Notes: generated by a model from the sequence alone, not told the origin. 64,000 bases of DNA from Bactrocera neohumeralis (GCF_024586455.1 NC_065920.1:12486144-12550143), one strand, 5' to 3'. Counted from the stretch's first letter, positions 21,950-35,300 are shown. Translations and numbers: made by a program.

Positions 21950-24150
21950 TAGATAGTCTAATAACAGAAGGAAAGAGAGCTGTTTAATTAAAAATCAACT
22001 ACGAAAGCAAATATGTAAAAACACAATAAATACAATTAAAAATATTATAAAAATTTTAGAAAAAATAAAAAGTATAATCATAAAAATTAATTTTAAAAAC
22101 TATGAAAAATAGTATAAAAAACTAAAAAAATTATGTTTTAATAAATTAAAAAAATTTCTAATATAATATTATAATAACAAAAACAAATAATAATAGAATA
22201 GAAATACATAAATACCTAAATTATTAAATATTTACGAATGTGTTAATGCAGCGTTAAAAAATATAAAATAAAGTTGGAAAATTTTTGTTAAAAATATTAG
22301 ATTTGTCTGAATGTTTAAAAAATATGAAAAAAATGGGAAAATATATTAAAAAAAATATTTGAACAAAATAACAAAATAAAATAATTAATTAAATTATTAA
22401 AAAATTAGTCAAAATAAGATTTGTCAAAAAAAATATGAAAAAATAAAAATATACAAAAAAAAAATAATAAATATTTGAACAAAATAACCAAAAAAAATTT
22501 AAAAAACTAAATTATTTAAAAATTTGTCAAAAATATTAGATTTGTCTGAATGTTTAAAAAATATGAAAAAATGAGAAAATATACAAAAAAAATTAATAAA
22601 ATATTTGAACAAAATAACAAAAAAAATTTAATCAACTAAATTATTTAAAAATTTGTCAAAAATATTAGATTTGTCTAAATGTTTAAAAAATATGAAAAAA
22701 TGGTAAAATTTATTAAAAAAAAACATAAAAGATATTTGAACAAAATAAACAAAAAAAAATTTTAAAAATATATGTACATATGTACATATGTACATACATA
22801 TAAAAAAAAAATTAATTGACTAAATTATTTAAAAATTTGGCAAATGTTAAATGTTAAAAAATATTAAAAGAAATACTAACAAAAAATATAAAAGAATTAA
22901 AAAAAAACTATTGAAAAGAAGTACATACATACATACGTACTATGTACGAAGCAAAAGAAATATAAAAAACCATAATATTATGAAAAATGTTACACAAATA
23001 TTTAAAAAAAATATAAAAATTTGGAGTAACTATGTATGTATGTACATATGTACATATTTATAAAACAATAATAAAAATAAAAAATATTTTGTATTATTAT
23101 GACTTTAAGTTAGTATAAAGTAAAGTAAAATAGAAAAAAAATTTAATATGAAAAATTTAATATAAAAATAACATTAGAAAAAAATAAAAAAAATATTTTT
23201 CTATAATATTATAAAAAATTTGGTGCAACTATTAAAGCAAGTTATAAATTACATAATAAGAAAACCCAAAAATAATATAATAGAAATAGAAGACTAAATT
23301 ATTTTGAATCTGTTAAATTTGATTGAACATTAAAAAAAAAATTGAAGAAATATTCAAAAAAGTTAAAAAAAAATATTCAAAAATTATATTCAAAAAAATT
23401 TAAAAAAAATACCAAAAAAGATATTAAAAAAATTAAACAAAAAATATTAAAAATTATACAAAATAATAAAAATAAAGATTTTAATATACAAAAATAAAAA
23501 AAAAATATATGTATAAAAAAAATATATAAAAAATATATAAAAATATATATATAAATAAAAATATTAAAATTTTAACTACATTTAAATTAAAAAAAAATCA
23601 AAATATTAAAAGGAATTATAAAAAAATTATACAATTTTAACACAAAACAATAAAAAAATATACATATGTATATGAAAAACAATTAATTAAAAAATATTAA
23701 AATTTAAATCGAAAAGTAAAAAAAAAAAACTAAAAGGAATTATAAAAAAAATTAAATTTTAATATACAAAAATTAAAAAAATATTTATAAAAACAATTTA
23801 CTAAAAATATTAAAATTATAAGTCAATTTAAAGTAAAAAATAAAACAAAATACTAAAAGGAATTACAAAAAAAATTCATAAAATTATAAAAAAACATATT
23901 TTAAACAAAATTTTAATGTAAAGTCAATTTAAAGCAAGAAATAATAAATAATTTCAGGAGAATGTATAAAAAAGGAATTATAAAAAAGGAATTAAAAATT
24001 AAAAAACAATAATTTGAAGTTAAGAAAAAAAAATTAAAAAATAAGAAAATTTAACAAAAATTTAAAATAAATTAAAATAATTATTTTTTAATTTCAAAAA
24101 TTGTAATTAACCTTTTTGAAAATATTTTCGTAAAAAATCAAACACGAACT
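21950..24150. repeat. 2.2-kb A/T-only low-complexity block with about 120-bp periodicity
   Basis: Almost entirely A and T, with the plus strand much richer in A than T. Between about 22250 and 22870 a degenerate unit recurs: ATTTGTCTGAATGTTTAAAA, then ATATGAAAAAATG and ATATTTGAACAAAATAAC. The ATTTGTC anchor falls at 22301, 22419, 22540 and 22669, which are 118-129 bp apart. The open frames inside are compositional artefacts. Confidence 0.85.
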
Positions 24151-24717
24151 GCAGTTTAGTCAATACACTAACCGGTCAAATATGTAAATTTCGACCTTCA
24201 TTCACATCAAATTAATAAAAATCTATACATACATAAACGTATGAAGTTTATGAAGATATATATGATATAGCGCGCTTTATATTTATTAAAATCATCGTAA
24301 AATCTTTCTTAGTCTAACTTTATTCATATGATTGCAGCAGGGCTTTATTTGTTCCACACATTTGTATGTATGTAGGCATGTATTTTCATAATATAACTAA
24401 TAATCAACGTCAATTAACTATTTAAGTATTAACTAAGATTATGCATTTGTATGTATGTAAGTGTGTAACGGTAAAATTTTAAATCTATTTACACTTTATT
24501 TTAAATTGTCAGAAAAATTCAACCACATATTTCATTAGTACTTTATACTTAGTGTATATCGCAAGTCAATAATACTTACAAATTTACATAATGAGCACAG
24601 CTGCATTCACCATTAATTTTGATTAAAAACAAAAACTGACCAATTCGCCTCATTGACGCCGTGCTCTATTGTCTACTACAACTCAGCGCTTAACATTTCG
24701 CCAAGCAACCACCAGCC
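24151..24717. other. Mon1 3' flank
   Basis: Downstream side of Mon1 on the minus strand. TTTATT at 24495-24500 is AATAAA on the minus strand and would serve as a poly(A) signal for Mon1. A second one lies near 24317. Confidence 0.4.
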
Positions 24718-26546
24718 TCAGAAGGTCGGATGGTTTCGTATGAAAAATACATCATATTCCTTTTCGATCCACTTAATCAACTTGTCGACATTTTTTATCA
24801 CTGCACACTTATCCACCAACGGTTCGAATACCGCATACAATTCATATGCTGCTGTTACCCATGCCAAGACCACTTCATGTTCGCGCACCTCGTAAATTAA
24901 TTTAAGCGGTCGCGAGTTGTTGTGTATGCGATGCAGTAAATCACAATATATGCCTTCCAAACGTTCAAATTCGTTCAGTGTAGTATATGGTGGTACAAGT
25001 TCGGAGCAGAGCAGTTGCGCTGCCGTTTTAGGTTTATAGAGAAAATGTCGCAGTTCAGGTATGCCAATAATGTTTAAATTTAAACCGCCATTAGTAGGTT
25101 TCTCAATTTCTTTACTAATCGCGTCCAGACACTTTGTCGAACGCAATTTATCCGTTATGCGTCGCTTGGCATCGGAGAGCGTAAAGAATACATTGGGATC
25201 GACTGAAAGCAACAAAAGGCACGCCTGGCAATCGTCGGTTAAATAGGAAACATGTGCATATAAATAACCGTTCATATCGAATTTCGGCAGACAAATAGGT
25301 GTCCAATTTTCTGAGGTTTTGAAGGATTCGGAGCACTCGATAAGATTGAAGATTAGCCTGTGCATAGAAAACAATAAATATTAGTAATTATGGAAATCTA
25401 TATATATGTTTCTTACCTCAAATCTGCTGGATGGATGGAATATTTTTTCATACGCACAAGTGATATTAGTTTATTATTAGCTATGAGCACGGCAAATACC
25501 AAGTCCTTGATTTTTGAGCAATTGCTTTGTATACCGCTAACGATGCTTGAACGTACCGTCGTCGGAAGAGGTAGTACACGAATGGAGTTTGTTAGAAATG
25601 TGAAGACATTGTTGGTCACTACCAAAAAACAAATATAATAAATGTAAGATAAGATACAATAAAAGTAAACAAATTTATTTAAAAATAAAGCTAACCTCGC
25701 TTATTACTGCTATCATTTGAGAGCAAATGATAGATTAATCTTTCGCTACCAGCTAGTGAACGCCGCAGATCAAAATTTTTACGTTTTTCAAATATGCGTG
25801 TGACATGCTTGTTCGTTAATGTGGAAAGTATTTGATTGTATACATCACTAAAATTTTAAATATATTAATTTTTTATCGTTCAGATCAATTGGTGTAACTT
25901 ACCTCAACTGCAGTTGCAACTGTGGCACACTCATATTTGAACGTGACGCCGCAACGAGTATTAGCGTATTACGCACTAAGAATACAAATTTAATGCCACG
26001 CGCGTGTATAGACGTTATAGCGTCTTGTCCATGTTGTACAAAGCTAACCAGCGCTTGTATAACACCGAATAAAGTTGCTAATTTGTCTTCGTTGCCGTGC
26101 AAGGAATAAATGGGCTTACCAGCTTCGCTCAATATAAATATATGCTTTTTTTGTTCACGCCATACATTGTCATGCATATAGTCAAATTGGTTTTCATCAC
26201 CATCGTCGACACTTACAGCCCCTAATGAGTTCACGATTTCACCAGATATTGTGCTGGTGCTATTGCTAATGGGTAGCGATTCTGCCGATATCGACTTATG
26301 TACATTGTCAATTGTACTAGAGTTTTTGTTGGTGATTTCATTTACACCATTAATTGTGTCTTGTCCTGGTGTTAAACCTTCACGTATTTCACTTATAATA
26401 CTATGACCAACCTCGTTGTGTTCGCGCTCTGTATCTTGGAAATATTCGTTGTCTTCTGTATGGGGTTCACATTCAGCGTCCGAGTATTCAGAATTCGATT
26501 GCATCGACGCTGAATCCGAGTAATTTGTGGGCGGTTCTATGTCCAT
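24718..26546 (-). CDS. Mon1: Vacuolar fusion protein Mon1 (Rab7 GEF subunit), 4 exons
   Basis: Mon1 pairs with Ccz1 as the guanine-nucleotide exchange factor that loads Rab7 on late endosomes and autophagosomes. Minus-strand exons: 26546-25903, 25847-25696, 25618-25417 and 25357-24718. All junctions are GT..AG with matching phase, and the joined product is 545 aa. The first ~130 residues are acidic and Ser-rich (MDIEPPTNYSDSASMQSNSE). The first longin-type block starts WREQKKHIFILSEAGKPIYS and runs to FLVRNTLILVAASRS. The later part includes LTDDCQACLLLLSVDPNVFF and ends WIEKEYDVFFIRNHPTF, as in the family. Length agrees with the Drosophila protein (about 530). The ATG at 26546 is preceded by AAGAAC and is the first in frame. 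It is divergent from mRpS2, with 466 bp between the two ATGs. Confidence 0.93.
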
Positions 26547-27012
26547 GTTCTTATAACCTTATTCACGCCATCAATTGTTCTGCAAATATAAAAACCACAT
26601 TTCAATGATTACCAACACATTTTTCTTTAACCTTACGTGATAATATGTCCAAAATAATATTCATGAATTGATTTTGAATAAATTGACGATTTTGTTTTGC
26701 TGCATAATTGTAAAACCAAATCGTTTAACTTATAATTCTTCTTCTGCAAGCGATCGGTCACAATGGTTGAACATATGTTTATTAAGTTATTTATTTGGTA
26801 AAATAAAAAATCCATATAAAACTTCTTTTAAGTTTATTATAAAATAGTTCATAGTACTGATTGCTAATTGCTATTGTCAAAATAGTTTATGCATAAAAAA
26901 TATTTACAAAAAATTTATAAATTTAACTTTTCTACTGGCATCTCAAACAGCTGTTCATCAGCAGTACGGCGTGATTATTGCTCAATTGGGTTAAAATTCA
27001 TTAAGTTCCAAA
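26547..27012. promoter_or_regulatory. Shared divergent promoter region, Mon1 / mRpS2
   Basis: The only sequence between two divergent start codons, so it must hold both 5' leaders and presumably both core promoters. It is AT-rich with no TATA box that I would trust. A short open frame at 26633-26815 looks spurious. Confidence 0.5.
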
Positions 27013-27856
27013 ATGTTACAAAACTCTTTAAAGTCAGGTAATATTTATAAAAATAGTTTTGAAATCCATTTATAAACCAATCACTCTTTCAGGTACTCGT
27101 ATATTTACTTATCGAAATGTTTGTGCCATTCCCAAACGATTACAACAAACACAAACCGCTACAAACACTCCCGCAACAGAGCCTGAAAACATTGCTGTAA
27201 TAGAGGAACGAATATTAAAGCACCCTGATTATTTTCAAGTGCATAATCTGTTCACTGTCCGCGATCTCTTCAATGCTAGAGTTCATTATGGGCACAAAGA
27301 GGGGTCATTAGATGATCGTATGCGCCCCTACATATACGGCAGTCGTCTCGGTCACCTTATATTCGATTTAGATATAACTGCTGCACATCTTCGTGATGCT
27401 TTAAACATAGCTGCACATATTGCTTTTCGCGATGGTATTATACTATTCTTTAATCGAAATGCTCTCAACGCCCATCTGGTGGAGAAGAAAGCTATAGAGG
27501 CCGGTGAATTCTCACATACACGCTTTTGGCGAGGAGGTATTTTTACTAATGCTAATGTACAATTCGGCGCTGTAACGCGTTTGCCTGATTTGTGCATTTT
27601 TTTGAATACACAAAACAATATATTGACACAGCATGTGGCTGTGCGAGATTCCGCAAAAATGGCAATACCCACTATTGGTATTGTGGACACTAATTGCAAT
27701 CCCAATCTGATTACCTATCCGGTGCCAGGAAACGATGATTCACCAGCAGCAGTAGAATTATATTGTAACCTATTCAAAGCTGCAATATTACGAGGCAAAG
27801 AAAAAAGAAAGGAACTGCTTGGAGAAACTGAAAACACTAATAGTTCAAAATCTTAA
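27013..27856 (+). CDS. mRpS2: Mitochondrial small ribosomal subunit protein uS2m, 2 exons
   Basis: Component of the mitochondrial 28S subunit. Exon 1 is 27013-27037 (MLQNSLKS plus one base) and exon 2 is 27093-27856, with a 55-bp GT..AG intron; together they give 262 aa. An upstream non-ATG extension is not needed. The N-terminus is basic and looks like a mitochondrial targeting peptide. The uS2 signature is clear: FNARVHYGHKEGSLDDRMRP, YIYGSRLGHLIFDLDIT, then FWRGGIFTN and LPDLCIFLNT. It ends with AKMAIPTIGIVDTNCNPNLI and PVPGNDDS, the IPTIGIVDTN..P..PGNDDS box of the family. Length is normal. A poly(A) signal follows at 27928. Confidence 0.95.
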
Positions 27857-27927
27857 AAAAAGGCAGCACCCAAAAAAGTGATGGCCTAGATTATATATTG
27901 TTTTTACACAAGAGTGTCTGTTATGAA

Positions 27928-27933
27928 AATAAA
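27928..27933 (+). terminator. Poly(A) signal AATAAA for mRpS2
   Basis: AATAAA 72 bp after the mRpS2 stop codon, in the 208-bp gap before the convergent gene. Confidence 0.6.
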
Positions 27934-28064
27934 TAAGCAAATTTACTGTTTGTGTCCAAAGAAAACATTAAACCGTGTGCTTATTCCCAATTTACTATTA
28001 ACTGTAATAACAAAATATTACAATTTGCAAATTAATCAATTTATGATTATATTTATAATACAAT

Positions 28065-29369
28065 TTAAGGTCTGGGAAGTGTCACAATACCTCCCGGTAG
28101 CAACACACCGCCAGGTTGAAAACTATCCGACAAAGTTTGACGTGATGAGAAAACGGGATCGTGTGTGTTACGAATATTTTGATTTAAAGAATTGTTGGAA
28201 TGCCAGTTTCCAGGTAGATTAAAAACATTTTCCGATGAGGCATTGTTTGTGTCAGTTACAGACTTTTTTACATCTCGTTCTATCCGAGCTGAGCGTTCTA
28301 CCATACGAGCATTCAACATCTCTTTATGTGCGTTTACAGCCTCCACTGCACGCTCTAAACGAACGCGATCCTTTTCGTCCAATTCTTCGTACGTCTTTTT
28401 ACCCAGACGTTGTACTACTCTTTTAGCGTTTTTAAACTCGCGATTCTTAAATGGTTTCATGGCTTGGCGGTATTCTCGCCACAAGCGCGTCTTTTGCTCG
28501 CGTTCCTCCGGTGTATTAGCGATCATTGCTGGTGGAGCTTGAGGCTTCACTATCCATGTGGATTTAAACTTGTCATACTTATTGGTGGAATTATGTGGCT
28601 TTTGAATATATATTTGGGGTCGGATTGTTTGTCTTTTGTTATCTTGTCCCACATTTGTAAAGTTTTCGTCTTCCGATTTTGTGTTTTTTATCACTGGTTG
28701 CTCATTTTGGATTGATTTGGTTGATGCCGGTTTAATGTTTGTTTTTACAGCAGAATCGCCATATTTCGGTTTTGTTCGAGAAGAAAAATTGTTTTGTGAA
28801 AAGAACCTGTTGCTAGCTTTTTCCGATTGTTTGTTGTAGTCATTGTATTGGTTTAAGCGGGGCATATGTGGCATTGGAGGAAACAAAGGTTGCATTATAG
28901 GTCCAGATGACCAGTGAACATCTTGATTAAGGAACTCGTCAAACGACAATGGTGGCACCAATGGTGGTATTATTGGATCTTGATGAAAATTGCGTGCATG
29001 GTTGTTTTCAAACTGGTTTCTTTGAGGTGTTACTGCATTAAAATTGGGCAAATTATAATTTTGCGATCTAGAAAAAATTCTTTCTTGATTCTGGTTATTT
29101 TGTATATGGCTTTCTGAAGTCCAGTTTTTATTACGTGGATTTTGTCGCTGTTGAACGGCAAATTTTCTATCTTTTGCAGATCTTGATGATTTGTTGTTTT
29201 TACTTTCCTCCTCTGCTTCTTTTAATTGTTTCCAATCACTAAAAGACATGCCCAGTCTAATTGGTGGTAACACAGCTTTCCTAGATTCTTCTGGTTTATC
29301 TTCCAAGGAAGCATTTTCACATTGCTGTCTCAAATTTTCTTCATCTTTTTCAGTTACCCTTAAAGCCAT
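28065..29369 (-). CDS. Unrecognised 434-aa Asn/Gln/Pro-rich protein with helical C-terminal block
   Basis: A single uninterrupted frame with an ATG at 29369 (MALRVTEKDEENLRQQCENA). I do not recognise the family. A short conserved-looking motif is RLGMSFSDWKQLKEAEEE (about residues 38-55). Residues ~70-285 are low complexity: Asn/Gln/Ser-rich, with a proline patch IPPLVPPLSFDEFL and PLFPPMPHMPRLN. Residues ~286-370 are charged and strongly helical (TPEEREQKTRLWREYRQAMK ... KDRVRLERAVEAVNAHKEML), a probable coiled coil. It ends VLLPGGIVTLPRP. No membrane segment or catalytic motif is seen. The composition would suit an RNA-associated or granule protein, but that is speculation. It is convergent with mRpS2 and divergent from mextli. 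Confidence 0.75.
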   Translation of the reverse strand: MALRVTEKDEENLRQQCENASLEDKPEESRKAVLPPIRLGMSFSDWKQLKEAEEESKNNKSSRSAKDRKFAVQQRQNPRNKNWTSESHIQNNQNQERIFSRSQNYNLPNFNAVTPQRNQFENNHARNFHQDPIIPPLVPPLSFDEFLNQDVHWSSGPIMQPLFPPMPHMPRLNQYNDYNKQSEKASNRFFSQNNFSSRTKPKYGDSAVKTNIKPASTKSIQNEQPVIKNTKSEDENFTNVGQDNKRQTIRPQIYIQKPHNSTNKYDKFKSTWIVKPQAPPAMIANTPEEREQKTRLWREYRQAMKPFKNREFKNAKRVVQRLGKKTYEELDEKDRVRLERAVEAVNAHKEMLNARMVERSARIERDVKKSVTDTNNASSENVFNLPGNWHSNNSLNQNIRNTHDPVFSSRQTLSDSFQPGGVLLPGGIVTLPRP

Positions 29370-29640
29370 CGCGGATATTTATTGTATACTTTTCCAGATA
29401 AATAACCGCTTTGGAATTATAATTTTTACTGTTTTGTTTGCAATATGTATTGTTAATTTATATCCACTTTATTATACTATAGAAAATGAAAAACGTCAGA
29501 GAAGAATATAAATTCACGATAATTAAAACTGTAAGTTCACCATTCCCAATAGCAATCCAACTCCAAGCTATTGGGTTCCCACAATTAGTTATGTTCCACA
29601 AAAACGGCAGCACCTTAACTTTACATCATTTGCTTTGATT
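29370..29640. promoter_or_regulatory. Divergent promoter region, 434-aa gene / mextli
   Basis: Lies between the minus-strand ATG at 29369 and the presumed mextli leader exon. No TATA box stands out. Confidence 0.35.
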
Positions 29641-29706
29641 GGATGTTTCATCCACTACGACGAACAGTAAAAAGTTTTTCTCTTGTGTGAATTTGCAGAA
29701 TTTCTG
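29640..29706 (+). other. Candidate mextli 5' UTR exon with splice donor
   Basis: TGCAGAATTTCTG is followed by GTAAGT, a strong donor at 29707. The first good acceptor before the mextli ATG is TTTTAATTTTGCAG at 32078, so a 2.37-kb leader intron is likely. The 5' end of this exon is a guess. Confidence 0.4.
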
Positions 29707-32078
29707 GTAAGTCTTCGGTAAAATGTGTTCATAATTGGAAAAATATACTAAAAGTGGCAATAAGTTAACAATCTATGTAAAATCGTTTCAAACACTTGTG
29801 TCTCTGCGGTTTGAACTCGAGTCTAAAAATCTGTAAAAATGTGCGACGGTTCTATTATAAAGAGCAGCAGCAGCATCGACGGCAACGTTGACGCAGCAAC
29901 CAAATAGAGGAAACGCAATTGAAATCCACTAAATTAAGACTGCAAGTCTAAAATATGTTTTAATTTTCATACAACTGGTTAAAAAATAGCAATTTGTCAC
30001 TCCTTAATTGACATTTAAAAAGTAAAATATTTAAAACAACGTTGTATAAATCCAAATACTCCTTTGCTCAAATCAGTCAACGCCGCTGCATATTTCTCTG
30101 CGCACCTAATTTGTGTTGCTTTATTTTTGTTTCTTTACTTCTGCTGTCGTCCGCAGTAGTGCTGAGTAAATACATTTTTGTTGCTATTCTCGACAATGAT
30201 CCAATTGACTTGTACTGGATAGGGTAGCACTTGAGCACGATGGAACTGCCTAATGAAAATGTTGCAAGTTCTCACTGTCATAAGCAGCAGCATTGCAGGT
30301 TTAATTGTATGGTTAACCAAATATTTAGTTCATCATCGCATTTGTTAATGAATATGAATCAACGCATTGTAGATATGGCAAAAACTACAACAATAATTGA
30401 GCATTTGAGAGTGGGCGGGAGTCTAGTATGAACGCTGCCAACTTCACGGACAAGAAACGAAAGTGCGGCTGCTGGCACTTTTGTCGATAGCAACACGAAG
30501 GTTTAATGTATGTTGTTGATGAGGTCTTTAGATGATTCATTTAGCTGAAATTTGTAGGTTTACATTTACTATTACTAATTGTTTGGCCCTATATGAAAAA
30601 AATATAAGTTGCCATTTGATAATATGGGATTGCAAAGGCATTATTGAATATTTGAATTTTTGTTAAAAATTTTAAACTAACTACTCATAAATAAATGGCG
30701 AGTATTTTAATTAAAATGCAAAGCGTGTTATCGCATTGTTGAAATTATAATTCCAATTGCTATATTCATAAAGCTAAGTGCGGTTTGCGTTCGCTCTTAC
30801 CGCGCTAAATAGGTTTTTGTGCAATAAATGAAATTATACTTTAAATATGTATATGTATGAATATGTGTACATACTACATATAATAATGAAAAAATGGTAA
30901 CTATAATGTGTTTATACTTTAAAGATGAGAAAACGTTAAATAACTCTCAGTTGCCTTTGAATATTATTTTGGGTAGTCTAACCGAGTTCATAACTTTTAA
31001 TTAAAATGTATTTTAAAAAACTTTAAAACAATTCCCTTACATAAAAATTCGAATCCTATTCAGTGCGTTAAATATGTCGGCTTTTTGTTCGAGAACTGCA
31101 AACAATGTTTTGAATACTTAGACCGCAGCACTCCTTGTACATAGCTCAATAATAACGTCAGCCGCTGTAACAACAACTTTAGAGATAAAGAGTGTTGACG
31201 AAACTTGTAGTGTGTAGTTGTTAATAAAAAACAACAACAATATATAAAATGACCTTGGCATCTGATAATATTTTAAAATAGTTGTTTCTTTCGATTATAA
31301 AGTAAACAAAAATAAATTTTGCATTTTTTGTTTATATTGCAACCTATACATAGATGCTGAAACACTTATAGTGAATGTTGTTGTTATAGCGGCTTATGGC
31401 GAATATTGGCCCTTCCGCTTAATTACCCAAAAAACTTTGGGTTTAATGTCATTATTAACAACATATAATATTATCCAAATGTGTGTATGTAAATAAGTAA
31501 CTCCATAAAATGATGTGAAAGATAAAAATTTGACGCATTAAATCTAAATAGGCGTAATATGCATACAAACTATAAATTTTTATGATACATACATACATAC
31601 ATAGGGAAATTAGTTATCAGTCTTAATGAGATACCGTACGCAAGTAGCCGTAACGATAATTTTACTTTAGCAAAAGTTTGAACAGCACAAAATAATATTG
31701 AAAAACACGAATTATTAAAAGAAGCTACAAAAATAAGGGCATTAGCAATTTACCATAAATAATCATATAAAGCGAGATATACTATATCTTAGCAACGCAC
31801 GTTGGTAAAATCAACAACATTTCATAATTATTCAGTCTACTTATTGTAACTACAAATCTATAGTAGTATAGTTGGAAATAGAAGCAGTACACATAGATGA
31901 CACAGTTGTATTCGTGGTAGGGCTTCAGCGGCAGCTAATCAATACTAAAAAAAATTAAAACATACCAATTCGGTTTGTCAAACATTAACAGCACAAACCT
32001 ATTTGACGGTTAAATGGTGTTTGTTATGCATATTGCATTATGTTCTCATATAATAATTATTTAATTTTAATTTTGCAG
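29707..32078 (+). other. Probable mextli leader intron
   Basis: No coding exon recognised. It contains short open frames without family signature and a CATACATACATACATA microsatellite at 31585. It could contain alternative leader exons or enhancers. Confidence 0.35.
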
Positions 32079-32337
32079 GGGGAGGTGCGAACAGACGTTT
32101 GAGATTATCTCGATATTCCTTCAATTTTACTTGAAGCATTTTTGTACAAGAAAATTACTTCAAACACACACACAGCAACAAAATAACCAACTATAGTTCC
32201 ACGCTTCGTTTCTACTAAAAAAAAACTACCAAAACAAAATAAGAAAAATTAAATAAAATTAAATTACGAAATCAGTAGACGATTTGATACATTTAATTTA
32301 AAGTGTAACCTTAATATAAATACAATTCATAGAAGCA

Positions 32338-35300
32338 ATGGCACACATTGGACGTACAGTGAAAAATGTTGAGGCGCCACGCCCGCTAAAATCACAATCA
32401 CGCTCTTCACTGAAAAACAATTATATGCTCATCGAGGAGCTAATACAGCTGATTGAGAATGTCGCGTTGACTCTACAATCGGGCATCAATAATACGGAAC
32501 CAATGGCGGCGCTAGTGCAAAATCTACGCATACACGGTCCACAATTAGAGACCGTCTCGAAAGATACACTAGATCGTGCATTTGTCGTTTTCCGCAATGC
32601 TTCGCAGGACGAACGCTTAAATATTATGACGAGACTGAATCTGCTCGAATTGATAGAGTTACGCGCCAAAGGCTGGGAGGACAACGGCTTCAATTCGTAT
32701 TATAAAACCAAACAAGTAACCAACATCGATGTGAGTGTGATTTGTGGTGATATTTTTTCGCTTTAATCAAAATATATTGATAATGTTTCTTCGATTTTAT
32801 TTAACTATATAGCTACCCGATGGACATATTGATCCAACACAAAGCGGGTACCTTAGCACCTCCCCCACATTCGGTGGGGCTGGCGCCGCAGCGGCCGCAG
32901 CTATAGCCGCTGTTGGTTCGGCGCAGCAGACGCAACTCCTATTGGCACCAGGCGAGGTCATACGAAATTCAGGCAAGTTCCTGAAACCAACCAAAATACC
33001 GGGCAAAACCTATTGCAAAGATGAAGTGGTCATACGTAATGCGGATTCGGGAAAAGGTATACAGGAATACATAATCTATATGAATAAGAAAAAATACAGT
33101 ATACAATTTTACAAAAACCAAAACAAAGCACTAAGATATCTATTATTTTAAATCTTTACTATAAACTACAACATATTTAATTACATCAAACGATTTGTAT
33201 TTTGCCTATTTCTTTGGATAATGCGTGCGCATATAAGTAATGGGCATTAAAGGTCGACGTGTCCATATGATTGAGGAGTTAAGTGAAACGATAATTTCCT
33301 TCCAAAGAGGTAAACGAAAGCATGTACATGTACATGTCAGTTAAAAACGCTTAAATCAACATTATTTCACGCATTCCTGCAAATAATTTCATTATTTTCA
33401 CACATTTAATTGTGGGATATGGCACTGTGTACGCTATTAACATTGTTTGCGGTTGCTTATTATTATTAAACGGAGATTATATAGTTTGCGGTTGCTTCTT
33501 ATTATTAATCGGAGATTATATAAATATTTTTATATTGCAATTATGTGTTGGCAGCAAAAGGTTTTCAGTTTAAGCATTCATAATAATCATTTGTAACTAA
33601 AATTACAAAAGTTGCGCTGTTCAATTTATATTGTTAATCTCAAAAATGTACATTAAATAAATTATTTTTTTATATTGTTTGTGCCCAAAATTTCATCTCA
33701 TCGTTGTAATTTTTCATCAACGCATATTAAACTAATTATAACAGACATTTGGATTATTTAGCATGCCAAAAAAATTTATTTGAGAAAACACTTTTCCATG
33801 CATGCTTGGAGTCAATAAATTATGCTTTTAATTATACATACATACAAACATTTTTTCAAAATTAGGTTAAGTTTAAGTATTTTTCTCATACTCAACTTAA
33901 TATACATATAACACATTATTTGTTATGGCTAAACTTTCAAATAGTTGTTGTTGCTTCCTTAATATGTCAAAAGCGACTTATCGAGAATGACTGTAATTTT
34001 TCAAGTTGTTATATTATTGTTATTAATTGTTTTCAATTTAGTAAATCCTGGCGCTAAGGAACGTTTGGTGCAAATTACCGGTCCGACTGAGGAGAAAATA
34101 AAGTAAGTTTACCCAACAACAACTTCGATATAAATGTGAAGAAATATAGAATTATTTTTGAATTCGAAAATCCATTTATATCAGTTTCTTCCAATGATTT
34201 TAAGACGCAAACTAATAATTATTATTTAAAAGTGTTGAAAAATCGGTAGTGAAAGTGCAAGTTTTTACAAATACATTTTCCAAATTAATTTATCTTACTT
34301 TTTTCAAATATTGTTAACACATATTTATGTATTTATTAATTTCCCTCCTCTCAGCTATGCCAAACAACTGATCGAAGACACTATTCGTCGCAATGCATCA
34401 CCTGTACGTCTCGATCCCGCCATGGGTAGCGGTCATGCGGGTGGCGGTGGCTCCTGCTCTTCATTAGCGTCTTCCAATTCCGATGAGGCCGTTACGCCAC
34501 GTACCCCAGGTGTTGGCGGTGCTGGCAACAGCAGTCTGGCCAATCGTCTAAGCTTCAATTCGGCGCAAAATTTCATGACTGCGACTGCGGCAGCAGCTGC
34601 TGCACAACAGCAACAGGTCATGAATATGATGGGCGCCGTCGTTGGTAGCACTTCCACACCTACGGCTGCTGCCGCAGCTGCAGCTGCTGGTAAAGTGTTG
34701 CGCCCTAATCAGCAAATGTTATTGCATTCATTTTCCACCAATGATGCTTCTTTAGGTGAATACAAATATACGGTGAACGTGGGACAGCATCTCATCAAAA
34801 TCACCGGCGATTGTTGTGATCTCGTACGGGTAAGTACGCAGCCAATCTATGCACTTCAGACGAAATAACAAATAATTATGTTTCCTTTAGGTTGCAAAAT
34901 TAGTGCTGGACGATTACTTTAGCAGCGCTGAATTCTTGGCTTCAGTCGAGGCTGGCGCAGCTTTTGATGGCAGCATTGTGAGTCCAATAACAACACCATC
35001 AACGCCCATGAGTGCACCACAATTCATGATGGGCACACCATTGCATGCCGCTGCACCACCGCTGGCGGATAGTGGTATCGGTTTGAATTACATGGCCGTA
35101 CAGGGTGTCAACAGCAGTCTACACGATGGTGATGATGAAGTATTTGCAGATACAAATGGTTTGATTAGCTTATTTGGAAATTACTTTATTTGTGCAAGAT
35201 ATGCTAATTTGGCGTTTACTTTTCAGCTGCCGGCCAAAGTAATGGTCTATCACGTTCACGCAGAAGTCACTTCTCACGAAAAGACTCCACACCAGAAGCG

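Noticed and set aside
22851..23063. 70-codon Lys/Asn/Tyr frame
   Set aside because: Compositional artefact of the A-rich block.
35159..35226. Continuous mextli reading through 35159-35226 into VMVYHVHAEVTSHEKT
   Set aside because: Splicing out 35159-35226 gives the much more plausible SRSRRSHFSRKDSTPE reading and keeps phase to the next exon.
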